Source: Holdemania massiliensis AP2
GTDB lineage: Bacteria > Bacillota_I > Bacilli_A > Erysipelotrichales > Erysipelotrichaceae
Reading direction: 5' to 3'
Assembly: GCF_000327285.1 (NCBI RefSeq)
Contig: NZ_HE998569.1
Location: forward strand, 331,776 to 390,065
DNA length: 58,290 nucleotides
The translations under genes and the position numbers were made by a program. Of this stretch, positions 17,513 to 26,534 are shown piece after piece. The notes beneath the pieces are model-generated. The model ran no database searches, had not been told where the DNA came from, and was given only the letters and a program-made list of their open reading frames with translations. The first letter of the stretch is position 1. The number at the start of each line of letters is the position of its first letter.

Positions 17513-18046
17513 ATGAAGAAAATTCAGCTGCCTTTGACAATGGAAGATCGTCAGTCTTTAAGGGCCGGGGAACAGGTGCTTTTAAGCGGTGTGATCTATA
17601 CTGCCCGTGATGCGGCGCACAAGCGGATGCAGCAGCTGCTCGACGAAGGTCAGCCCCTGCCGTTTGATCTGCGCGGACAGATTATTTATTATGTCGGACC
17701 GACGCAGACGCCGCCGGGCATGATTTTCGGCAGTGCCGGGCCGACCACGGCTACCCGGATGGACGTCTATACTCCGCAGTTATTGGATTTGGGCTTGGCC
17801 GGCATGATCGGCAAGGGCAAACGCGGCGATGAAGTCAAAGCCGCGATGATCCGCAACCAGGCAGTTTATTTCGCAGCGGTCGGCGGCGCTGGCGCGTTAT
17901 TGGGTCTGCGCGTGAAAAAGGTGGAAACGATCGCCTTTGAGGATCTGCAGAGCGAAGCGATCCGGCGGCTGGAAGTCGAAGATTTCCCGGTCTTTGTCTG
18001 CTTTGATACGCAGGGAAACGATTTGTACGCTGAGGATTTTGAATGA
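17513..18046 (+). CDS. Class I fumarate hydratase, beta subunit
   Basis: A 177-residue partner of the alpha subunit, starting directly after its stop codon. Family motifs are RDAAHKRM, YYVGPTQTPPG, GSAGPTTATRMD and GKGKRG. The two chains together make the oxygen-sensitive class I enzyme typical of anaerobes. The next gene overlaps its end by four bases, so expression is coupled. Confidence 0.93.
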   Translation: MKKIQLPLTMEDRQSLRAGEQVLLSGVIYTARDAAHKRMQQLLDEGQPLPFDLRGQIIYYVGPTQTPPGMIFGSAGPTTATRMDVYTPQLLDLGLAGMIGKGKRGDEVKAAMIRNQAVYFAAVGGAGALLGLRVKKVETIAFEDLQSEAIRRLEVEDFPVFVCFDTQGNDLYAEDFE

Positions 18047-18486
18047 TCGCGATCAGTGCCTGTTTAGGCGGGGTTGCCTGCCGCTATGACGGTAAGTCCA
18101 ATACCGTGGAAGGGTTAAAAGCACTGGTGGAACAGGGGGAAGCTATTCTGATTTGTCCGGAAGTGATGGGCGGTCTTGAAATTCCCCGCGATCCTTGTGA
18201 AAGACGAGGAAACCAAGTCTGTACCCAGAAGAGGAAAGACTGTACCGCGGCTTTTCAAAAGGGCACGGAAGCAGCACTGGCTTTGCTTCAGGAAAACAAG
18301 ATCACAATGGCTGTCTTGAAGTCCAAAAGTCCCTCCTGTGGAAAAGGTTTAATTTATGATGGAAGTTTTACCCGCACGCTGAAACCGGGCAACGGCGTCG
18401 CTGCCGAATTGTTTTCTCAAAACGGCGTCCGGGTGTTAACAGAAGAGGAATGGAAAGAAGAAAAGGAGAATTCACAAAACGCATGA
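18043..18486 (+). CDS. DUF523 family protein
   Basis: A 147-residue DUF523 protein: ISACLGGVACRYDG at the start, then CPEVMGGLEIPR, then LKSKSPSCG and YDGSFTRTLKPGNGV. The conserved cysteines suggest a metal or cluster site. The function is not established. It overlaps the fumarase beta gene and the aspartase gene by four bases each (ATGA), so it is translationally locked into this operon. Confidence 0.88.
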   Translation: MIAISACLGGVACRYDGKSNTVEGLKALVEQGEAILICPEVMGGLEIPRDPCERRGNQVCTQKRKDCTAAFQKGTEAALALLQENKITMAVLKSKSPSCGKGLIYDGSFTRTLKPGNGVAAELFSQNGVRVLTEEEWKEEKENSQNA

Positions 18487-19946
18487 ACGCAACAGAACAA
18501 ACCCTGGATCAGTTCCGGTGGGAACATGATTCGCTGGGTGAAATCGAAGTCCCGAAGAATGCCTTATACGGCGCGCAGACACAGCGGGCCATGACGAATT
18601 TTCAGATTACCGGACGGCGGATGCACACGCAGATGATCCGTTCGATCGGCAAGGTGAAAAAGGCCAGTGCTTACTGCAACAACCAATGCGGTTTTCTGGA
18701 TGACGAACGATTAAAATACATTACGGAGGCCTGTGATGAAGTGATTAGCGGGCAGCTGGATGAATGGTTTATCACGGACTGCATTCAGGGCGGAGCCGGA
18801 ACTTCCTTCAACATGAACGCCAATGAAGTCATCGCCAACCGCGCGGCGCAGCTGGCCGGTCACACGATCGGCGTCTATGATTATATTCATCCTAACGATC
18901 ACATCAATTTTGGTCAGTCAACCAATGACGTATTTCCGACCGCCGGACGCTTGACAGCGCTGGCCTTAGTCGAAGTGCTGCTCAACGAGCTGACGGAGCT
19001 GCAGCATTCCCTGCTGAAGAAGGCTAAGGAATTTGACGGTGTGATCAAGATGGGACGGACGCATTTGCAGGATGCCGTACCGATTCGCTTAGGTCAGGAA
19101 TTCCATGCCTATGCGACGATGGTCGGCCGCGATATCAAGCGCATCCGCGTCGCCTTTAACGATTTAAAAGCGGTCAATATGGGCGCGACCGCGGTCGGAA
19201 CCGGCATGAATGCGGATGAAAAATATAAGAAGCTGATCGTGCCGGTGCTTTCCGAAATCAGCGGCATCACGCTGACCGCGGCGAAGGATCTGGTCGATGG
19301 AACGCGCAACTGCGATACGCTGGCCTTTGCCTCCGGTGCGCTGAAAGTCTTGGCGGTCAACCTGTCAAAGATGTGCAACGATTTGCGTTTGATGGCCTCC
19401 GGTCCGAAAGCGGGACTGGCGGAAATCAAACTGCCGGATCGGCAGCCGGGCAGCTCAATCATGCCGGGCAAGGTGAATCCGGTCATCGCCGAGGTCTGCA
19501 ACCAGGCCTGCTTCAATGTCATCGGCAACGATGTGACGATTGCCAAAGCCGCCGAAGCCGGGCAGCTGGAACTGAACGTCTTTGAACCGGTGCTGTTTAA
19601 AAATCTGTTTGAGTCGATTGAGATTCTGTCCAATGCCTGTCATACGCTGCGCATCAATGCGATTGACGGAATCAAGGCCAACAAGGAAAACTGCCTGTTC
19701 TTTGTCGAACGTTCCGTATCGCCGATCACGGCCTTCGCTCCGCATATCGGTTATGCCAACGCCAGCCGGATTGCCAAGCAGGCGCTGATTGAGAACCGCA
19801 CGCTGCGCGAGGTTCTGTTGGAAAGCGGATTGATTACTGAGCATGATCTGGAAATCATCATGGACGTTCAGGAAATGACCAAACCGGGCATTCCGGGCAA
19901 AAAACGTTTAGCCAAAAACAAGAAGAAAGAAAAAGTGGAGGGATAA
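18483..19946 (+). CDS. aspA: Aspartate ammonia-lyase
   Basis: A 487-residue enzyme of the fumarase/aspartase superfamily. Motifs are YGAQTQRA, QGGAGTSFNMNANEV, GQSTNDVFPT and the signature GSSIMPGKVNP, followed by EAGQLELNVFEPV, which is the aspartase form. It converts aspartate to fumarate and ammonia. Class II fumarase is the alternative, but a class I fumarase already sits in the operon. The tail is lysine-rich (KKRLAKNKKKEK). The start overlaps the DUF523 stop, with AAAGGAGAA about 11 bases upstream. Confidence 0.87.
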   Translation: MNATEQTLDQFRWEHDSLGEIEVPKNALYGAQTQRAMTNFQITGRRMHTQMIRSIGKVKKASAYCNNQCGFLDDERLKYITEACDEVISGQLDEWFITDCIQGGAGTSFNMNANEVIANRAAQLAGHTIGVYDYIHPNDHINFGQSTNDVFPTAGRLTALALVEVLLNELTELQHSLLKKAKEFDGVIKMGRTHLQDAVPIRLGQEFHAYATMVGRDIKRIRVAFNDLKAVNMGATAVGTGMNADEKYKKLIVPVLSEISGITLTAAKDLVDGTRNCDTLAFASGALKVLAVNLSKMCNDLRLMASGPKAGLAEIKLPDRQPGSSIMPGKVNPVIAEVCNQACFNVIGNDVTIAKAAEAGQLELNVFEPVLFKNLFESIEILSNACHTLRINAIDGIKANKENCLFFVERSVSPITAFAPHIGYANASRIAKQALIENRTLREVLLESGLITEHDLEIIMDVQEMTKPGIPGKKRLAKNKKKEKVEG

Positions 19947-19950
19947 CACA

Positions 19951-21129
19951 ATGACTGTTTATGAAGACGCACTGAAACTGCACGAACTGCACCATGGCAA
20001 ATTATCCATCGAACCGAAGGTTCCCTGTGAAACTCCGGAAGATCTGACGCTGGCCTATACCCCAGGTGTTGCTCAGCCGTGCTTGGAGATCAACAAGGAT
20101 CCGGAAAACGCCTACCGTTATACCGGCAAAGGCAATACCGTAGCCGTAGTGACCGATGGGACAGCGGTGCTGGGCTTAGGCGATATCGGCGCGGTTGCGG
20201 GCTTGCCGGTCATGGAAGGCAAGGCGTTGTTAATGCATCGTTTCGCCGGTTTGGATGCTTTCCCGATCTGTGTGGATTCTAAAGATCCGGAAGAAATCAT
20301 CAAGGTCTGCAAGCTGATCTCTCCGGGTTTGGGCGCGATCAATCTGGAAGATATCAGTGCTCCGCGCTGTGTTGAAATTGAACGGCGGCTGATTGAAGAG
20401 CTGAACATCCCAGTATTCCATGATGATCAGCATGGGACGGCGATCGTCGTTCTGGCGGCGCTGATCAACGGTTTGCGCTTAACCGGCCGGAAGGCTGAGG
20501 ACATGAAGGTCATCGTCAACGGCGTCGGTGCCGCTGGCAGCTCGATTATCAAAATGATGTTCAATTATGGCTTCAAAAACATTCTGGCCTTTGATTCCAA
20601 GGGTGTGCTGCATCCGGAAAAGAAGGACAGCTATAATCCATTAAAGCAGGAACTTCTGGAGTATACAAACCTGCATGGCGAAAGTCCGGCAAACTTAAAA
20701 GAAGCGCTGGTCGGCGCGGATGTGTTCATCGGTGTTTCCAAGGGCAACCTGTTGACCAAAGCGGATATCGCGACGATGAATAAGGACTGCTTTATCGTGG
20801 CGCTGGCCAATCCGACGCCGGAAATTGATTACTACGAAGCGAAGCAAGGCGGCGCCTTGATCGCGGCTACCGGACGTTCTGATTTCCCGAACCAGGTCAA
20901 CAACCTGTTGGCATTCCCGAGTATTTTCCGCGGCGCGCTGGATGCGAAGGCCACCCGGATCACAGAAGAAGTCAAGCTGGCGGCGGCTCAGGCCATTGCG
21001 GATCTGATTCCGGCGGAAGAGTTGACGGAAGAATATATTATTCCTTCGCCATTTGATTCCCGCGTCGTTCCCGCCGTGTCGCAGGCCGTCAAAGAAGCCT
21101 GCATCAAGAGCGGTTATATCCGTAAATAA
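19951..21129 (+). CDS. Malic enzyme (NAD(P)-dependent malate dehydrogenase, decarboxylating)
   Basis: A 392-residue short-form bacterial malic enzyme (malate to pyruvate, CO2 and a reduced nicotinamide). Motifs are LAYTPGVAQPC, TDGTAVLGLGDIG, EGKALLMHRFAG, FHDDQHGTA and the dinucleotide-binding GVGAAGSS. It starts four bases after aspartase behind GGAGGGA. Cofactor preference cannot be told from sequence by eye. In this operon it would draw fumarase product into pyruvate. Confidence 0.94.
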   Translation: MTVYEDALKLHELHHGKLSIEPKVPCETPEDLTLAYTPGVAQPCLEINKDPENAYRYTGKGNTVAVVTDGTAVLGLGDIGAVAGLPVMEGKALLMHRFAGLDAFPICVDSKDPEEIIKVCKLISPGLGAINLEDISAPRCVEIERRLIEELNIPVFHDDQHGTAIVVLAALINGLRLTGRKAEDMKVIVNGVGAAGSSIIKMMFNYGFKNILAFDSKGVLHPEKKDSYNPLKQELLEYTNLHGESPANLKEALVGADVFIGVSKGNLLTKADIATMNKDCFIVALANPTPEIDYYEAKQGGALIAATGRSDFPNQVNNLLAFPSIFRGALDAKATRITEEVKLAAAQAIADLIPAEELTEEYIIPSPFDSRVVPAVSQAVKEACIKSGYIRK

Positions 21130-21180
21130 GCAAGTCTTTTAAGCATTGACAAAGCGAAGTCAGAAAGTGGGGATAAGAAT

Positions 21181-22374
21181 ATGAGCTATGATTTCACGAC
21201 CCGAATCAACCGTCAGCCCCAGAATTCAAGCAAATGGCAGGGTATGCGCAAGCACAATCCGGAAGTGCCGGAGGGGATTGTGCCGCTGTCTGTCGCGGAT
21301 ATGGAACTGAAAAATCCGCCGGAGATTACCGAAGGACTCAAGCAGTTTCTCGACAATCGGATTTTAGGCTATACCGATGCCGGAGAGGATTACTACACGG
21401 AAACGGTGAACTGGATGCAGCGCCGCCATCATTGGACGATTGACAAGGACTGGCTGGTCTTGCTTCCGGGCGTAGTGACGGCGATCAATGTTGCGGTGCG
21501 AGCCTTCGTGCAGCCGCGGGAAAAGGTAGCCATTCTGACACCGGTTTACTATCCGTTTAAAAAGACGATTGAGGCCTGCGGCTGTCGGACGGTAACCAGC
21601 AGTCTGATCAATCAGGATGGGGTCTATTCGATCAATTTTGAAGATCTGGAAACAAAGCTGGCGGATCCCAATGTAAAAATGCTGATCTTCTGCAGTCCGC
21701 ATAATCCGATCGGCCGTGTCTGGACGAAGGAAGAGCTGATGAAGGTCGGCGAGCTGTGTCTGAAGCATGATATCCTGATCGTTTCCGACGAAATTCATTT
21801 CGATCTGATCCTGCCGGGGCATGAGCATACTGTATTCGCTTCCTTGTCAAAAGAGTTGAGCGACCGGATGATCGTCTGCACGTCGGTATCCAAAACCTTC
21901 AATCTGGCAGGCATGCAATGCTCCAATATTGTGATTTCCAATCCCGATCTGCGCGCAGCCTACAAAGCGACAATGAGCTGTTATATTAATGGTCATCTCA
22001 ATATCATGGCTTACGAAGCGGCAACGCTGGCGTATCGGCACTGCGAAGGCTGGCTGGATGAATTGCTGGAATTGTTGGAAACCAATCGGAAAACCGCGGT
22101 GGATTTCTTCGCTGAACATTTCCCGAAAGCGATCGTTTCGCCTTTAGAGGGAACGTATCTGTTGTGGGTTGATCTGCGGGTCTATTTCACAGATCAAAAT
22201 GAACAGGAAGAATTCATGACAAAGAAAGCGTTGTTGTTCTTAGATGAAGGGTATCTGTTTGGTGAGGAAGGCAGCGGCTTTGAGCGGATCAATCTGGCCT
22301 GTCCGACTTCTCTGCTAAAAGAAAGTCTGATGCGGCTGGCAGCGGCGTATCAGAATAATCCTGCGGCGGCGTAA
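21181..22374 (+). CDS. MalY/PatB-type aminotransferase (probable cystathionine beta-lyase)
   Basis: A 397-residue PLP enzyme of fold type I, MalY/PatB subgroup. The start PEGIVPLSVADMELKNPPEI, the FCSPHNPIGRVW motif and the PLP lysine in SVSKTFNLAGMQ are typical. Members cleave cystathionine or cysteine, or transaminate. It lies 51 bases after malic enzyme with a GTGGGGAT site and ends the operon before a terminator. Whether its role links to C4 metabolism (pyruvate and ammonia from cysteine) or is incidental is not known. Confidence 0.88.
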   Translation: MSYDFTTRINRQPQNSSKWQGMRKHNPEVPEGIVPLSVADMELKNPPEITEGLKQFLDNRILGYTDAGEDYYTETVNWMQRRHHWTIDKDWLVLLPGVVTAINVAVRAFVQPREKVAILTPVYYPFKKTIEACGCRTVTSSLINQDGVYSINFEDLETKLADPNVKMLIFCSPHNPIGRVWTKEELMKVGELCLKHDILIVSDEIHFDLILPGHEHTVFASLSKELSDRMIVCTSVSKTFNLAGMQCSNIVISNPDLRAAYKATMSCYINGHLNIMAYEAATLAYRHCEGWLDELLELLETNRKTAVDFFAEHFPKAIVSPLEGTYLLWVDLRVYFTDQNEQEEFMTKKALLFLDEGYLFGEEGSGFERINLACPTSLLKESLMRLAAAYQNNPAAA

Positions 22375-22386
22375 CTGAAATTCAAT

Positions 22387-22433
22387 AAAACAAGATGTTC
22401 AGCGGAGAATCAAGCTGGAATGTCTTGTTTTTT
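22387..22433 (+). terminator. Terminator of the fumarase-malic enzyme operon
   Basis: AAAACAAGA (22387-22395) pairs with TCTTGTTTTTT (22423-22433), with further pairing between GTTCAGC and GCTGGAA inside. Confidence 0.8.
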
Positions 22434-22610
22434 CTTTTCGCTGGAAGCGATCAGCAAATGTTGAAATTCCGGATAAATCAGCAAAAACCGTTATCGATAT
22501 GCTTAAAAGAATTCTAGATTAGATTGTTTCTAAAAAAAATAAATGACTTTATTAAAAAATTACATACTGATTGTAAATGGTAAGAAATGATTAGAATTGC
22601 CGGAGGAACC

Positions 22611-23116
22611 ATGATGATCATAGAGAACAAAACAACTGAATTTAAGAGAGAGAATACGTTGAATACATCAAAAATTCAATTATAACTTTTGCAAATTGTG
22701 ATGGCGGCACACTCTATATTGGTGTGAACGATGATGGAACAGTCTGTGGTATTGATGATGTTGATGGTACTATGCTGCGTGTAACCAATGCGGTTAGGGA
22801 TACTGTGCGGCCAGATGTTACTATGTTTGTGGAATGTCATAATGATCTCATGGACGAAAAGCCAATAGTGTGTGTAACTGTTCAGCGAGGTACGGCAAGA
22901 CCGTATTACTTGCGTGGAAAAGGGATTCGTCCGGAGGGTGTTTATGTTCGCCAAGGTGCATCTACAGTTCCAGCAACAGAGGCTGCTATCCTAAATATGA
23001 TTAAGGAAACCAGTGATGACAGCTATGAAGTAGCCCGGTCTCTCGAACAACATCTTAAGAGGGAGGCAAAGATACGCTTACTTTATTTATACTTGACATA
23101 CCTTAAATGTTACTAA
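22611..23116 (+). pseudogene. Frameshifted and truncated AlbA_2 (Schlafen-like) domain gene
   Basis: A good GGAGGAACC site precedes ATG at 22611, reading TEFKRE and then running out of frame to a stop at 22683. Shifting frame after the AG repeat at 22645-22652 restores the family sequence: YVEYIKNSIITFANCDGG, then LYIGVNDDG, then RGTARPYYLRGKG, VYVRQGASTVPAT. The shift equals two extra bases, one AG unit. The protein also ends early at 23116, after about 160 of the several hundred residues usual for these putative DNA-binding, ATPase-linked regulators. Either decay or slippage-controlled expression explains the frame; the short end favours decay. Confidence 0.8.
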
Positions 23117-23191
23117 AAATCTCATTTTTTCTAATAACCTGCGGTGCTTTTTTTAAAAAAACGCAATATTAAAGATAAAGGAGATGAGAAA

Positions 23192-24178
23192 ATGCAGACA
23201 GAAGTTTTTCTTGTCAATGAAAAAAGACCGTACTACAGAGCAATGAGGCAAAATACGAAAGTTCCTTCATTGTTGGACGATTGGTTGATCAAAAATATCT
23301 TAGGGAATCCAGAGGATACTGAATGTCTTAAAGATTTCCTGATGAAATGGAATTATTGTACGATTGATACATTGAAAATCTTAAACAATGAGGAAAAAGT
23401 TGATTATGACAAGCAGAAGGCTATTCGCTATGATATTCATGGGATAATTAATGATGAAATTCTTTTTGCGGTTGAAATTCAAAAGCAAGGTGATTTTGAA
23501 GATGTTTTAAAACGCTTTCAATATTATGCGGCACGTCTTTTGGCTGGGCAGCAGACAAGAGGGAAAGCCTATAAAAATCTAAAAAAAGCGTGGCTTATTT
23601 TAATCGCAGATTATGCGTTCTTCCCGATTCCTGGAATGATTACCGATGAATCAGAAATACGCTTTAAAAAATCAGAGATTCCCTTGACAGAAGTTACTCA
23701 TTTGAGTATTATGGAAACAGGAAGAGTCGATGTGCTGAATGATAAGCCGATCCAGGAATTGGATGGTTTGCAGCGGTGGGCAATTTTATTTGGCTGTTCA
23801 AAGTGGCCTGAAAAGTGGCCGTGGATCGCGAAAATCAGTGAGCAGGATGCAGAAATTAGAAAGGTGGTAAAAAAGATGAGCGAATTAACTCCGGATTATG
23901 AGGCCTATTTCTACGATACCATGCTTAGGTTGGCAGAGATGGATGAATGCACGATGAAATTAAAGGCATTTGAACAGGGCAAAGCGGCAGGGGAATTAAG
24001 TAAGGTCATTAAGCAAACGCTGAGAAATGTAAAGAGAGGGATGAGCGAATCAGAGATTGCTGAACTTTTAGACGAAGATCAGTCAGTCATCGCAAAGATT
24101 CTGAACTGTTTTTCACAACACCCGGAATTGACGGCCGATGAAATCACTGAAAGGATGATGGAAAGCCTGGAAAATTAA
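23192..24178 (+). CDS. Rpn/PD-(D/E)XK nuclease family protein
   Basis: A 328-residue protein of the Rpn/transposase-associated PD-(D/E)XK group. The likely active site is RYDIHGIINDEILFAVEIQ, with Asp in YDI and the EIQ variant of ExK. The C-terminal third is helical with a GMSESEIAELL motif and resembles tails of Rpn family members. Relatives are DNA endonucleases that promote recombination or act in defence. The start at 23192 follows AAAGGAGATG. Codon use is more AT-rich than in its neighbours and it lies beside a broken gene, which suggests horizontal transfer. Confidence 0.75.
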   Translation: MQTEVFLVNEKRPYYRAMRQNTKVPSLLDDWLIKNILGNPEDTECLKDFLMKWNYCTIDTLKILNNEEKVDYDKQKAIRYDIHGIINDEILFAVEIQKQGDFEDVLKRFQYYAARLLAGQQTRGKAYKNLKKAWLILIADYAFFPIPGMITDESEIRFKKSEIPLTEVTHLSIMETGRVDVLNDKPIQELDGLQRWAILFGCSKWPEKWPWIAKISEQDAEIRKVVKKMSELTPDYEAYFYDTMLRLAEMDECTMKLKAFEQGKAAGELSKVIKQTLRNVKRGMSESEIAELLDEDQSVIAKILNCFSQHPELTADEITERMMESLEN

Positions 24179-24217
24179 AGTGGTATTCTGCATTCGCAGA
24201 CAAAGAGAATTCAAAAG

Positions 24218-24243
24218 AAAAGGCATGCCTGGGCGTGCCTTTT
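24218..24243. terminator. Bidirectional terminator between convergent genes
   Basis: AAAAGGCATGCC (24218-24229) and GGCGTGCCTTTT (24232-24243) pair with one GT pair. It sits between the nuclease-like gene and the bactofilin gene. Confidence 0.7.
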
Positions 24244-24247
24244 GACG

Positions 24248-24883
24248 TTAATTTGATTCTTCTTCCTCTTCCGCTTCGGTGTGGAAGACCTCTTCCGTTT
24301 CCTGATCGGATTCTGTTTCTTCTTCGGCCAAATGCTGAAGCATAACAATCTTACTTTCCAGATGAGCGCCCTGCAGCACGCTGAACTGCTTTGCGGTGAT
24401 ATCACCTTCAATCCAAGCGTTCTTCTGAACATGCAGATCTTCTGCAATCGTCAGATTGCCATAAATCTGGCCGTCTGTCAGACATTCCGCGGCGGTGACA
24501 TTGCCGCGGATACTGCATTCCCGGTCCATGGTCAGTGAATTCTCACAATCCACATTCCCCTCAATCTGGCCATTGCGCAGTTCCAGATTTGCGGCCGAAA
24601 CATCACCGTGAATCTGTCCTTTGACCAACAAATCTCTGCCGCAGCGAACGCTGCCGTTAACCGTCCCGAGAATCGTCAGATTGCAGTCGCATTCCAGATT
24701 CCCATTGACGGTGACATCCTCGGTTAAAACGGATTCCTCCGCGCTGATCGTCTGCTTATTTTCCATTTTCTCCACTTCCTCCTGTTTTGGCTGGGGTATC
24801 AATTCCGCTGCCGGTTCAGCAACGTTTTCAAAGAATGCTGGTTCATCATCCAGTTCTTCTTGTTTTTTGCGGTTTCTAAACAT
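24248..24883 (-). CDS. Bactofilin-family polymer-forming protein
   Basis: A 211-residue protein. A charged N-terminal tail (about 1-50) and an acidic C-terminal tail (from about 185) flank a right-handed beta-helix core with regular short turns: VTVNGNLECDCNLTILGTVNGSV, then GQIHGDVSAANLELRNGQIEGNV, then GQIYGNLTIAEDL, split over 55-165. This is the bactofilin fold, which makes nucleotide-free filaments involved in cell shape or protein placement. AAGGAGGG precedes the ATG. No cell-wall gene is adjacent. Confidence 0.85.
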   Translation of the reverse strand: MFRNRKKQEELDDEPAFFENVAEPAAELIPQPKQEEVEKMENKQTISAEESVLTEDVTVNGNLECDCNLTILGTVNGSVRCGRDLLVKGQIHGDVSAANLELRNGQIEGNVDCENSLTMDRECSIRGNVTAAECLTDGQIYGNLTIAEDLHVQKNAWIEGDITAKQFSVLQGAHLESKIVMLQHLAEEETESDQETEEVFHTEAEEEEESN

Positions 24884-24974
24884 ACATGCCCTCCTTGTTC
24901 TGTATCCATTATTCCAGTTTTACCTGGAAAGTCAATTCTTGAAATCTGAAAAAATCTTAAGATTCATGAACAAA

Positions 24975-25048
24975 CAAAAAAGCGGGCAGGATTGGAGGAC
25001 CGGTCAGAGAATAATTTGATCCTAAGCTGAGTCAGCCGCTCCTTTTTT
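24975..25048 (-). terminator. Possible terminator of trkA-trkH
   Basis: AAAAAAGCGG (24976-24985) and CCGCTcCTTTTTT (25036-25048) pair with one bulge around a long loop. On the minus strand it follows the trkH stop. Confidence 0.4.
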
Positions 25049-25061
25049 TATGGGAATGACG

Positions 25062-26522
25062 TTAGAAAGTGGATTGAAATTTTGTGCTTTTCTGAGCAGA
25101 TAAGGTGAAGCAAAATAACAGCGGATAAATTTCCAGTCTGCCCAAAAGCATGTTCAGACAGAAAATCAGTTTTGAAAATCCACTGAAATCATAAAAGTTC
25201 CCGGTAGGACCCACCATTTCCAATCCTGGACCAACATTATTGAACGTGGTTAGCACCGAAGTGATGGTCGTGGTCATATCAAAACCGTTCAGGGAGATCA
25301 GTAAAATGGAAGCCAGGATGATTAGCATGTAGATGACGAAGTACGACTGAATCCCGGCAACGACGTGTTCGTCAATACTCAGTCCGTTAAAGCGGACACG
25401 CCGGATGATCCGCGGATTAATGAACTTTTTCAAATCCCGGGTCAGACTCTTAAACAAGATTCCAATCCGCACGATTTTCATTCCCCCACCAGTGCTGCCG
25501 GCACAGGAGCCGACCATCATTAACAGACACAAAACTATTTTTGAAAAGGTCGGCCACAGATTAAAGTCGACCGTCGCAAAGCCGGAGGTGGAGATGATCG
25601 ACGTCACAGCGAAGGAGGAATGCCGCCAGCTTGTCCAAAAGCCATCGAACAGCGGCATAATGTTGACGGCAATCATCAGAATTGCGGCCAGAATAATACC
25701 AAGAAACCAATGAAATTCCTCGTTTTTGAACGCATTTTTCAGCTTTCCGGTAAAGACGAAGAAATACAGGGAAAAATTGATCCCGAAAATAACCATAAAA
25801 ACAGCGATGATTTGTTCAATCAGCACACTGTCGTAATGGGCGATGCTGTCATTCCAGATCCCAAAGCCGCCGGTACCCGCGGTTCCAAACGCAGTGCAGA
25901 GGGAATCAAATAAAGGCATTCCTGCGAAAAGCAGGCAGCCGACCATGATGAGCGTAAGCAGGATGTAAATCTGATACAGGATTTTTGCCGAATCCCGCAG
26001 CCGCGGCACAAATTTGGACACTTCCGGCCCCGGTGCTTCTGAGCGCATGAGATGCATGGAATGCGAGTTATTCTGCGGTAAAATAGCAAGCAGGAAAACC
26101 AGAATGCCCATTCCGCCAATCCAGTGCGTAAAGCTGCGCCAGAACAACAGTCCTTGATCGAGGACTTCTATATTTGCAAGAATGGTGCTGCCGGTGGTCG
26201 TAAACCCGGACACGGTTTCAAACAAAGCATCAATATAGGATGGAATCTGAGCGCTGAGATAAAAGGGCAGTGCACCGAAAAGGGAAGCGAGAATCCAGGC
26301 CAGTCCGGTGATGACCAAGCCTTCCCGACTGCCGAAGCGACGATCCTGCGGCGGGAACAGTTTCAGCAGCAGGCCGGCTCCGGCAGTAATCAGGATGCTG
26401 AAGAAGAACGCCGTTGTACTTTGTTCGCTGTGCAGCAGGGCAACGCCCAATGAGGGCAGCATCAGTCCGGCTTCCAGGATCAGAATGCTGCCGATTTGAA
26501 ATAAAATCAACCGCTTGTTCAT
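25062..26522 (-). CDS. trkH: TrkH-type potassium uptake protein
   Basis: A 486-residue membrane subunit of a Trk/Ktr potassium uptake system. Four pore-loop repeats are recognisable: SGFTTTGST, GTAGTGGFG, STSGFATVD and the last NNVGPGLE. Each has the selectivity glycine expected of the family. The usual ten or so membrane segments are present. AAGGGGGAC precedes the ATG. It begins 12 bases after trkA, so the pair is one operon. Confidence 0.93.
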   Translation of the reverse strand: MNKRLILFQIGSILILEAGLMLPSLGVALLHSEQSTTAFFFSILITAGAGLLLKLFPPQDRRFGSREGLVITGLAWILASLFGALPFYLSAQIPSYIDALFETVSGFTTTGSTILANIEVLDQGLLFWRSFTHWIGGMGILVFLLAILPQNNSHSMHLMRSEAPGPEVSKFVPRLRDSAKILYQIYILLTLIMVGCLLFAGMPLFDSLCTAFGTAGTGGFGIWNDSIAHYDSVLIEQIIAVFMVIFGINFSLYFFVFTGKLKNAFKNEEFHWFLGIILAAILMIAVNIMPLFDGFWTSWRHSSFAVTSIISTSGFATVDFNLWPTFSKIVLCLLMMVGSCAGSTGGGMKIVRIGILFKSLTRDLKKFINPRIIRRVRFNGLSIDEHVVAGIQSYFVIYMLIILASILLISLNGFDMTTTITSVLTTFNNVGPGLEMVGPTGNFYDFSGFSKLIFCLNMLLGRLEIYPLLFCFTLSAQKSTKFQSTF

Positions 26523-26534
26523 CGGAAGTCCCCC

